Of a stretch of 8,428 nucleotides of DNA, positions 1 to 6,525 are shown in pieces (positions within the stretch are counted from its first letter, which is position 1; each line of letters starts with the position of its first letter). This stretch comes from Clostridiales bacterium (GTDB lineage Bacteria; Bacillota; Clostridia; Lachnospirales; Lachnospiraceae), in NCBI GenBank assembly GCA_019418195.1, contig DYCJ01000099.1:1-8428 (forward strand), given 5' to 3'. Under the pieces are notes generated by a model. It searched no databases. It saw nothing but the letters and a program-made list of their open reading frames with translations, and was not told the origin of the DNA. Position numbers and translations under genes: made by a program.

Positions 1-1340
1 CTTAAGACTCCGACAATATTCTTATTCACTCTCGCCATGGACTCCAGAAGAGAGACCTGGTTCTGCGGGATACGCATATGAGTCCGGTCGATCCCCTCAG
101 ACTCACTCAGCTCGTCCAGTCCGAAGCAATACAGAACGACATCCGCCGACTGCGCAAGATCAACAGCTTCTTTTGCCAGAACAGCATCCTCTTCTCCGGT
201 TCGGATATATCCTTTTGAAGTTCCGGCAAGCACGAGGTCATATCCTTTGATCATCTCGGCCATCTTATCCAGTTCTGTCGCATTTACCATGGAAGACCCT
301 GCACCCTGATATCTTGGATCGAATGCAAAATCACCGATCAGAGCGACCCTTGTCCCCGGCTTCAACGGAAGGATATTCTCCTCATTTTTCAGAAGCACCG
401 CGCTCTCCGCTGCAGCTTTCCGCGCCAGCGCATGGTGTCCTTTCCTGTCAAACTCTGCAGGAATGTCTCTTTCCTTTGTAAGTGTAAGGACAGCTTCCAG
501 AAGTCGGTCGACACACTCGTCCACGGCCGCCTCTGATATTTTACCTTCTTTCACAGCCGCCACGATCTGCCTTGCAGAATCGAGTCCCGGTGTCGGCATC
601 TCCAGATCAGATCCGGCTTCCACGCCCTTGATATGATCATTTGATCCGCCCCAGTCCGTGATGACGATCCCGTCGTATCCCCAGTCATTTCTCAGAATGT
701 CTCTGAGAAGATGCGTGTTTTCGTTGGCATATGTTCCGTTGACCTGATTGTAACTGGTCATGATCGCTTTTGCACCGCCTTCTTTCACGGCGATCTCAAA
801 TCCGGTCAGATAGATTTCACAAAGAGTACGCTCATCTACCACCGCGTTCATTGCCATTCTGCGGAGTTCCTGACTGTTTACGGCAAAGTGCTTCGGGCAG
901 GCATAGACGCCCTGGCTCTGGATTCCGCGTACATATCCCGCCGCCATCTTGCCTGCAAGATACGGGTCTTCGGAAAAATACTCAAAGTTTCTTCCGCAGA
1001 GCGGGCTTCTCTTTATATTGAGTCCCGGTCCCAGCACTACATGGACGCCCTGTACGCCCGCCTCTTCGCCGAGCGCTTTTCCGATCTCCTCGCCCAGTTC
1101 GGGATCCCAGCTGTTGGCTACCGTTGCCGCAGTCGGGAAACAGGTAGCAGGAAGCGAGGGATTTAACCCCAGATGGTCGCCGGCCCCGGCCTGCTTACGG
1201 ATACCATGCGGTCCGTCGGAGCAGTACATGGACGGAATTCCCAGCCGGGCGAAATCCCAAGTCTGCCATTCTCCCTTACCGCTCAGAAGAGCCGCCTTTT
1301 CTTCCAGTTTCATTTTGTCAATTATTTCTTTATGTTTCAC
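1..1340 (-). CDS. Family 3 glycoside hydrolase (beta-glucosidase-like), cytosolic, 3' end cut by window
   Basis: Hydrolyses beta-linked sugars from non-reducing ends with retention, if it follows the family. The visible 446 residues cover the whole GH3 N-terminal barrel (about 30-285) and the start of the GH3 C-terminal domain (from AVLLKNEENILPL, 314-326). Motifs seen: SDGPHGIR (41-48), GRNFEYFSED (116-125), CPKHFAVN (148-155, substrate-binding Lys-His), and GIVITDWGG with the expected nucleophile Asp229. The segment ESEGIDR (413-419) matches clostridial GH3 enzymes and may carry the acid/base Glu. No signal peptide or membrane helix is seen, so it should act in the cytosol. The start is GTG at 1340 because AGGAGG lies 6 bases upstream; the GtrA-like stop codon is only 10 bases before it, suggesting translational coupling. 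Family members are usually 700-800 residues, so roughly the last 40% is missing. Natural substrate (gluco-, xylo- or other) cannot be told. Confidence 0.95.
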   Translation of the reverse strand, partial: MKHKEIIDKMKLEEKAALLSGKGEWQTWDFARLGIPSMYCSDGPHGIRKQAGAGDHLGLNPSLPATCFPTAATVANSWDPELGEEIGKALGEEAGVQGVHVVLGPGLNIKRSPLCGRNFEYFSEDPYLAGKMAAGYVRGIQSQGVYACPKHFAVNSQELRRMAMNAVVDERTLCEIYLTGFEIAVKEGGAKAIMTSYNQVNGTYANENTHLLRDILRNDWGYDGIVITDWGGSNDHIKGVEAGSDLEMPTPGLDSARQIVAAVKEGKISEAAVDECVDRLLEAVLTLTKERDIPAEFDRKGHHALARKAAAESAVLLKNEENILPLKPGTRVALIGDFAFDPRYQGAGSSMVNATELDKMAEMIKGYDLVLAGTSKGYIRTGEEDAVLAKEAVDLAQSADVVLYCFGLDELSESEGIDRTHMRIPQNQVSLLESMARVNKNIVGVL

Positions 1341-1353
1341 AACGCTCCTCCTA
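1341..1353 (-). promoter_or_regulatory. Ribosome binding site deciding the GTG start of the GH3 gene
   Basis: Read on the minus strand, AGGAGG (1347-1352) overlaps the TAG stop of the preceding GtrA-like frame and stands 6 bases before GTG. The next in-frame ATG (residue 10) has no comparable site, which supports GTG as the start. Confidence 0.8.
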
Positions 1354-1962
1354 CTTCTTATCCGGCTCTCCCTCCGGGAAGATGATCTTAAATACAAAGA
1401 AAAAGATGATCATAGATACACCGCCTGTGATAAATGTTACAAGCAGGTTATAAATTGCCGGAGCTACATACTGCTGCGCGATCGGCATCCACAGGTTGTT
1501 GAATCCGTTACAGATCAGAGAGATCACTACCCATGCGATAAAGTACCACATAGCCTGGTAGACCGGATTTCCCTTACTCTTAAATGTAATATTTCTCTGG
1601 AGCGGGAAGTTGATGCACTGTGCAAGGAATGAACCGACTTCATAACTGATAAAATAGCCAAGACCTCCTCCGATCAACACTTCACCCGTCGTTTTATCTG
1701 TAAGCACTTCGTACCCCAGCAGGCTCCAGTCAAATTTCACGCCAAAAAGATTCATATGTACCTGCGGCCACATAAACTCCGTGCCCGCAAGACCTTTTCC
1801 GAGAAGATGCGGCATGAAAGTGAATACAAGATACTGGAAGATCGTCACTCCCATACTGAAGACAAAGAATTAGAAAATCTGGTAAACCCATTTTGCCAGT
1901 TTCGGATGATTTTTTTCAAATCCATTCCATTTTCCCATCCACCATGTCTTTATATTACTCAT
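1351..1962 (-). pseudogene. GtrA-like four-helix membrane protein gene, interrupted by an in-frame TAA at codon 31
   Basis: Starting from ATG at 1962, with GGAGG 7 bases upstream, the frame reads MSNIKTWWMGKWNGFEKNHP and continues to VYQIF, then meets TAA (1870-1872), then resumes in the same frame FFVFSMGVTIFQYLVFTF and runs 172 more codons to TAG at 1351. Ignoring the stop, the product is a 203-residue position count with four hydrophobic helices, roughly residues 28-50, 94-115, 130-150 and 165-190, and a lysine-rich tail. The segment INFPLQRNITFKSKG fits the conserved loop of the GtrA family (PF04138), whose members are linked to flipping or presenting lipid-carried sugars. A ~45-residue loop after helix 1 makes it longer than the common ~130-residue GtrA protein. 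The downstream part could only begin at ATG 1854 (167 residues), which has no Shine-Dalgarno and would lose much of helix 1. No second lesion is seen, so the break is recent, an assembly error, or read through. The family call rests on motif and helix pattern. Confidence 0.7.
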
Positions 1963-1992
1963 AAGCTGCCTCCGTTCCATCTTTACAAGGCA

Positions 1993-2015
1993 GCCCGGAC
2001 GCATCCGGTCCGGGC
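1993..2015 (-). other. GC-rich hairpin in the gap between the permuted GH3 and GtrA-like genes
   Basis: GCCCGGAC and GTCCGGGC form a perfect 8-bp stem around a 7-base loop, 16 bases after the stop of the large GH3 gene and 31 bases before the GtrA-like start. On the minus strand it is followed by TGCCTTGTAAAG, not a uridine run, so it is more likely an mRNA-stabilising or attenuating element inside an operon than a full terminator. Confidence 0.55.
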
Positions 2016-2031
2016 CGCTTATTACTGCTTT

Positions 2032-4920
2032 TTATTTAGAAGCCTGTGATTTTACTTCTGTTGCATTTCTTTTAAGGAATTTCCTGATAGCCACAGCTTC
2101 AAGCGCGATAATGATTGCTGCGAAAACAACATCGATCACAATTGCTGCTATCTGCCATCCCATCAGCCCTGTTTCAAGGTTCTCCGGGTCATATGCGCGG
2201 CTGTTTACAACAGTATACAGGATGTTCTTGCATGCCTGGCGCATTGCCTGAACGCCTGTCGCGCTCTCCTGGTCTTTCACGTGGTTCGTCTCAGTGTCAT
2301 AAGCAACCAGCATACAGTCTGTACCATTTCTGATCGCCTGGTCAGAGTTCATATATCCGTATACTCCGAAGTAATCGGTAAGCACGAATCCCTGGAAGCC
2401 CCACTCGTCACGGAGTACCGTCTGAAGGAGAGAGCTGCTTCCGCCGGCCCAGTGAGTTCCGATGTAGTTGAATGAGGACATTACGGCTCCCGTGCCGCCC
2501 TCTTTTACTGCAAGCTCGAACGGTTTCAGATAGATCTCACGGATCGCCTGCTCGTTGGACCATGTGCAGAGCATGCTCAGACGATTGGATTCCTGATCAT
2601 TCAGCGCAAAATGTTTCATGTATGCATACACGCCGTACTCGTTTGCTCCGATGATAGCGTTTGCAGCCATTTTACCTGAGAGAAGTCCGTCTTCTGAATA
2701 GTACTCAAAGTTACGTCCTGCAAATGCGCTGCGGTGGATGTTCATAGCCGGTGCATACCATCCGGACACTCCCATCTCGTCAGCCATCTTGCCGATGCTC
2801 TGTCCGAATGCATTTGCGATATCTGTGCTCCATGTGTTTGCGATCATAACTGCTGACGGGAATCCTACGGAACCAGTTCCTGTAAAGTTATTGTTAATGG
2901 ATGCAGGACCGTCACAGTCGATCGTCTGCACTTTGTTAATGCTTGCCACACTGTTTGTCTGATATCCGCCAAGGGCGATAAGAGAATCCATATCTTCTAC
3001 TGACATCTGATCAAGCAGTTCATCCCACTGTGCATCGTCATAGTCAACGCCTCTGAGATCTGCAAGTTCAAGTCCGTTATCAGCCCCTGTTATCGGCATC
3101 TCATCCTCTTCATTGTTGTAAGCAGTCGGGTCATAATTGCTGTTGTTGATAAATGTCTCTTTCTGATCTTCCGGCAGAGTATATGTCGCCGGTGCGGCAG
3201 TTGCCTCTGCATAGTTTGCGAATCCGTCTGTTCTTGAAAGATATGTAAATTCTCCCGCCGCATAGTCAAATACATTCGTTGCTGTCTGTGCGTCTGTGGA
3301 ACGTCCGTTTTCTCCGCTGTATGTGATCGTCTCAGGAACGTTATATGTCCGGGAATCGATCACGTTATGAGAATCGCTGTTAATGCTGATCTCATAATTT
3401 CCTGCTTCAAGCACATATGCCTTAGCATTCTGATAATCATAAGAAGCCATATCTTCGGCTTTAAATGAGATTGTAACTGTCTCGGAAGCGCCCGGTTCAA
3501 GCGTTTCTGTTTTCTCGAAAGCGATCAGGTTTGCAGATGCTTTCTCAATACCGCCGTTTGTATACGGAGGATTATAATAAACTTCTACAACATCTTTACC
3601 TGCCACGTCACCGGTGTTTGTTACCGTAACATCAAAGGAGATCGTGCCGTCGGATTCTGTGATCTCACCCATCTCCTGAGTAAACGTCGTATAGGACAGT
3701 CCATAACCGAACGGATATACAACCGTCTCATCATAGTTGATCAAACCTTCGACAGCAGCTGTTTCGTAGAATTTGTACCCCACATAGATTCCTTCAACAT
3801 AATTTACAAAAGACGGAGTGCTCGTCTCCTCTTCACCTGTAGCACCTACGGAGACTACATTGAATTCGTCCATATTGTCATAGTACATAGCGCCGAAGTT
3901 GTTCGCTGTAGGTGTTGCTGTCAGATCTGCAACAAATGTATCACTTGTCTTTGCAGACGGGTTCACCTCACCACTCAGGATGGATCCAAGCGCGTTAAAT
4001 CCGGACTGGCCGGTACCCGGGCACCACAGAGCACCTTTGATCTGTTCATACTCATTGAGGAATCCCAGTTCCATCGCGTTTGCGCCATTATATACAACGA
4101 CTACATTATCAAAATTCTCACATACCAGATCCAGCATATTCCTCTCAGTCTGGCTGAGCTGCAGATAGTGCTCTCCCGGCTCGAAATCATTGTACTCATC
4201 CGAGTTGTTTGTGTAAGTCACCTGGCTTACATCTGTCGGAAGGTCTGCACCTTCGCCGCCGACACGTGTGATCACTACCATAGCTGTGTCTGAGAACTCT
4301 TTTGCATTGTTCATCATATCATCGCTGTATGTATCAGCTGTCGGTTCCGGAAGTGTCCAGTCCTGAGCCCACATTCCCACTTCCGGACGGTCTGCACGAT
4401 AATCTGTATAGAAGTCAGAAAGCTCTGAATTCAGCTCAAATCCCGCATTCTCAAGTCCCTGAAGCAGCGTTACTGTCTCATATGCGTCAGACAGTGAACC
4501 TGATCCTGTTCCGCCGTAGCACGGATTTGTGGATGCCCATCCGAATACGTTCAGCTTATTATTGTCTGAAAGTGGAAGGATGTTATCCTCATTCTTGAGT
4601 AAAACAATACCCTCATCTGCAATCTGCTCTACAAGGTCAGTCGCCTCTGCAGACGTCTCCTCTCTGATCGTACCGTTTCCTGTTGCCAGTGAAATCATGC
4701 TGTTCATCGGTCCGAAGCAGATCATATTCACTACAACGACCAGTGCCAGCAGGATTGCGATGCCCGCCTCGGAGCGGACCAGTTTTCTCTTGGTCTTGTC
4801 CAGTTTGAATGCTGCGATCAGAACGATTACTGCGATCACAAAAACAACTCCAAAACCAATCAGATATGGCTTACATGTATTTAACACGTTAACCACATCG
4901 GCCATGTTAATTGCTAACAT
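2032..4920 (-). CDS. Membrane-anchored, circularly permuted GH3 glycoside hydrolase (962 aa)
   Basis: A GH3 enzyme with swapped domains. Order seen: membrane helices at about 19-38 and 52-70 joined by a basic loop (KLDKTKRKLVR), GH3 C-terminal domain (about 100-405, opening with IVLLKNEDNILPL), a fibronectin-III-like domain (about 428-515, containing DVAGKDVVEVYY), a ~100-residue acidic linker, the GH3 catalytic barrel (about 635-880) and a final helix (about 922-943) followed by a basic tail. Catalytic barrel motifs: DCDGPAS (668-674), GRNFEYYSED (735-744), MKHFALND (768-775), and GFVLTDYFG with the expected nucleophile Asp849. GGEGADLP (221-228) aligns with the ESEGIDR region of the neighbouring GH3. 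Positive loops predict that the catalytic body is outside the cell, held at both ends. The ATG at 4920 follows GGGAGG at an 8-base spacing. Swapped GH3 enzymes are known from Ruminococcus and Butyrivibrio; the double tether is the unusual part. Substrate is unknown; the Tyr in place of the usual Trp after the nucleophile warns against assuming glucosidase. Confidence 0.93.
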   Translation of the reverse strand: MLAINMADVVNVLNTCKPYLIGFGVVFVIAVIVLIAAFKLDKTKRKLVRSEAGIAILLALVVVVNMICFGPMNSMISLATGNGTIREETSAEATDLVEQIADEGIVLLKNEDNILPLSDNNKLNVFGWASTNPCYGGTGSGSLSDAYETVTLLQGLENAGFELNSELSDFYTDYRADRPEVGMWAQDWTLPEPTADTYSDDMMNNAKEFSDTAMVVITRVGGEGADLPTDVSQVTYTNNSDEYNDFEPGEHYLQLSQTERNMLDLVCENFDNVVVVYNGANAMELGFLNEYEQIKGALWCPGTGQSGFNALGSILSGEVNPSAKTSDTFVADLTATPTANNFGAMYYDNMDEFNVVSVGATGEEETSTPSFVNYVEGIYVGYKFYETAAVEGLINYDETVVYPFGYGLSYTTFTQEMGEITESDGTISFDVTVTNTGDVAGKDVVEVYYNPPYTNGGIEKASANLIAFEKTETLEPGASETVTISFKAEDMASYDYQNAKAYVLEAGNYEISINSDSHNVIDSRTYNVPETITYSGENGRSTDAQTATNVFDYAAGEFTYLSRTDGFANYAEATAAPATYTLPEDQKETFINNSNYDPTAYNNEEDEMPITGADNGLELADLRGVDYDDAQWDELLDQMSVEDMDSLIALGGYQTNSVASINKVQTIDCDGPASINNNFTGTGSVGFPSAVMIANTWSTDIANAFGQSIGKMADEMGVSGWYAPAMNIHRSAFAGRNFEYYSEDGLLSGKMAANAIIGANEYGVYAYMKHFALNDQESNRLSMLCTWSNEQAIREIYLKPFELAVKEGGTGAVMSSFNYIGTHWAGGSSSLLQTVLRDEWGFQGFVLTDYFGVYGYMNSDQAIRNGTDCMLVAYDTETNHVKDQESATGVQAMRQACKNILYTVVNSRAYDPENLETGLMGWQIAAIVIDVVFAAIIIALEAVAIRKFLKRNATEVKSQASK

Positions 4921-4951
4921 AGTTTATTCCTCCCTTTCTCATATAGATTTC

Positions 4952-4967
4952 GACGGGATCTCCCGTC
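4952..4967. repeat. 16-base inverted repeat in the leader of the permuted-GH3 operon
   Basis: GACGGGATCTCCCGTC is a 7-bp inverted repeat around TC. It falls a few bases downstream of the predicted transcription start and about 18 bases before the ribosome binding site, so it could be an operator or a small 5' leader stem. No known regulator consensus was recognised. Confidence 0.5.
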
Positions 4968-4977
4968 AACTGGCGTT

Positions 4978-4986
4978 ATTATAACA
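4978..4986 (-). promoter_or_regulatory. Extended -10 promoter of the GH3-GtrA-GH3 operon
   Basis: On the minus strand TGT-TATAAT forms an extended -10 element (TGnTATAAT), with TATAAT at 4978-4983. At 17 bases upstream the -35 hexamer position reads GTAAAA, a poor match to TTGACA, so the promoter may need an activator. It lies about 58 bases before the ATG, and an independent terminator sits upstream, which supports a separate transcript starting here. Confidence 0.55.
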
Positions 4987-4989
4987 ATC

Positions 4990-5044
4990 TTTAACTGTTA
5001 TTTTACGAAACATTCACAAATTGTTCATTTTCTGCATAAACTGT
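4990..5044 (-). promoter_or_regulatory. Candidate LytTR-type binding boxes upstream of the GH3 operon
   Basis: On the minus strand ACAGTTTAT (5036-5044) fits the general LytTR half-site pattern [TA][AC][CA]GTTN[AG][TG], and ACAGTTAAA (4990-4998) fits it with one mismatch. ACAATTTGT (5016-5024) between them also has one mismatch. LytTR proteins usually bind direct repeats about 21-23 bases apart; the spacings here (20, 26 and 46) are not ideal and the last box overlaps the promoter spacer, so this is tentative. Confidence 0.3.
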
Positions 5045-5064
5045 TTTATCTTATGTTAAAATGT

Positions 5065-5117
5065 AACAAAAACACGCGCACAAAACTGTGCGCATTGCAC
5101 AATTTTGCACGCGTGTT
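5065..5117 (-). terminator. Intrinsic terminator of the response regulator-kinase operon
   Basis: Positions 5071-5117 fold, as minus-strand RNA, into a 21-bp stem with a 5-base loop (AATGC). The outer 8 bp (AACACGCG/CGCGTGTT) are perfect and the inner 13 bp include three G-U wobbles. It is followed by TTTGTT. It begins 52 bases after the kinase stop codon. As the wobbles pair only in the minus-strand transcript, the structure is clearly oriented to end that transcript and to insulate the GH3 operon. Confidence 0.75.
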
Positions 5118-5169
5118 AAATATTTCCTATTCCCAGACAGATACTTGCAGCTGCCGCCGCACCTGACTG

Positions 5170-6525
5170 TCAGGATGCTGACGGGCTGCCTTTCTCCACA
5201 TACAGCGGTATCAGTATCCGCAGGCTGAACCAGTTATCCCTGGCATCAATCTGAACTTCACCTTTATACTTGTGGACGGTGTAACGGAGACTTTTCAGCC
5301 CGTACCCGTGCAGGCTAGTCTCTTTCTTGCTGGTGACCGGAAGCCCTCTCTCAAAACGGATGTCCCCCTCATAATAATTTTCAAAACGGACAATGAGGAA
5401 ACTCTTCTCAGAAAACGCATCCACATGGAGCATCCTTTTTTCATAATCTTTGATCTTCAGTTCACACTCTATGGCATTGTCGAGAGCATTACCGAAGATC
5501 GAGCAGATATCCATGACATCCATAGAGTCGAAAAGACTGCCGTCGATCACGCTTGTCATATCAATCTTATGCTGCATGCAGCGCAGATTCTTACTTGTCA
5601 GCAGCGTGTCAAGCACCTGATTGCCTGTTTTATTCATAGCCTCATAGTCATGGATTTCATTTTCCAGTTTATCCAGATACTCGTGCCTCTGAGAATCATT
5701 ACCGTTCGTCCGCAGAGCGATTATATGATTCTTCAGGTCATGATAGCGGTAATTGATCATATCTACAGCTCTCTGCGCCTGCTTATACTGCTCATACTGG
5801 CTGTTCAGTATAGTCTGGATCGCCTCCAGTTCCCTCTGGATATGGCCGGATTTCCACTGCGACTGATACGCATAGAGTATCGCCAGTCCTCCCAGATCCA
5901 CCAGGGTTCTCATATTAAATATCTCCACACTGTCTCTCCCCGCGAAAGGTACACTGACCGGCAGGAATCCCAGATTGCTGACCGCAAAGATGAGCAGCGT
6001 CGCCACCACGGTCAAAATCGTCTCTTTGCCTGTCACTGTAAATTCTTCATCAGCAGATGAGATGTTTTTATTGATCTGCCAGATACAGATAAATATGATT
6101 CCGTAGACCAGAAGCAGCATCAATATTCCCCACATATTCCGCCGGATATCGAAATGCTCGTAGATATAGCACCAGATCTGCCATTCAAACGAAGCCGCAA
6201 ACTCGGACGCAATAAAAGCCGTACAGCAGCAGCCTATTGCATTGTTCCTCGATGTCACCGCCCCCGCCCTGATATAGCAGAACATAAGAAAGACAGACAC
6301 AGCCATGCACAGATTCCAGGCAACTCCTTCAAATCCGTCGGTCGCCACCATATAGATGCACTGGACAGCAAGAAAAAGCGCGCTTACAGCCGCAAACTTC
6401 CCGCCTCTGACACTATCTCTCCATTTCAGCGGGAGGATGCAGACGAGACACGCAAGCCACTGGGCAAGTGCGGTAATGATCCTTGGTATATCCGGAAGAT
6501 CCGTAATAAATCCTGTCACTGTCAT
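5170..6525 (-). CDS. Membrane GHKL sensor histidine kinase (AgrC-like class), 451 aa
   Basis: Senses an unknown signal at the membrane and should phosphorylate the LytTR regulator encoded just upstream. The first ~220 residues hold six or seven hydrophobic segments (about 13-31, 43-60, 67-86, 95-113, 130-150, 168-190, 207-220). A helical dimerisation region follows (227-310), containing YRYHDLKNH with the likely phosphoacceptor His262. The ATP-binding domain shows the N box FGNALDNAIE (344-353) and a G box HGYGLKSL (406-413). This is the GHKL/HATPase_c_5 architecture common in Clostridia. The start is taken as ATG 6525, preceded by a GGGGGG Shine-Dalgarno and overlapping the regulator's stop as ATGA; an in-frame ATG at 6663 lies inside the regulator gene and would add 46 residues without family character. 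No AgrB or AgrD-like signal gene is visible in the window, so a peptide ligand cannot be claimed. Confidence 0.93.
   Translation of the reverse strand: MTVTGFITDLPDIPRIITALAQWLACLVCILPLKWRDSVRGGKFAAVSALFLAVQCIYMVATDGFEGVAWNLCMAVSVFLMFCYIRAGAVTSRNNAIGCCCTAFIASEFAASFEWQIWCYIYEHFDIRRNMWGILMLLLVYGIIFICIWQINKNISSADEEFTVTGKETILTVVATLLIFAVSNLGFLPVSVPFAGRDSVEIFNMRTLVDLGGLAILYAYQSQWKSGHIQRELEAIQTILNSQYEQYKQAQRAVDMINYRYHDLKNHIIALRTNGNDSQRHEYLDKLENEIHDYEAMNKTGNQVLDTLLTSKNLRCMQHKIDMTSVIDGSLFDSMDVMDICSIFGNALDNAIECELKIKDYEKRMLHVDAFSEKSFLIVRFENYYEGDIRFERGLPVTSKKETSLHGYGLKSLRYTVHKYKGEVQIDARDNWFSLRILIPLYVEKGSPSAS

Noticed and set aside
949..1632. 227-codon open frame on the plus strand
   Set aside because: It is antisense to the N-terminal half of the GH3 gene and the GtrA-like gene, has no recognisable domain, and spans the junction of two real genes.
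1900..1962. Frameshift in the 5' part of the GtrA-like gene
   Set aside because: A first reading suggested one, but careful base-by-base reading gives a continuous frame (TGG TGG ATG GGA AAA TGG AAT); only the TAA at codon 31 interrupts it.
4921..5169. Small signal-peptide (AgrD-like) gene near the two-component system
   Set aside because: Short minus-strand frames such as the one from ATG 5013 have no ribosome binding site and lie upstream of the promoter; nothing resembles a pro-peptide.
5272..6060. 262-codon open frame on the plus strand
   Set aside because: Antisense to the histidine kinase, whose H, N and G boxes are clear; its composition is that of a mirrored membrane and coiled-coil protein.
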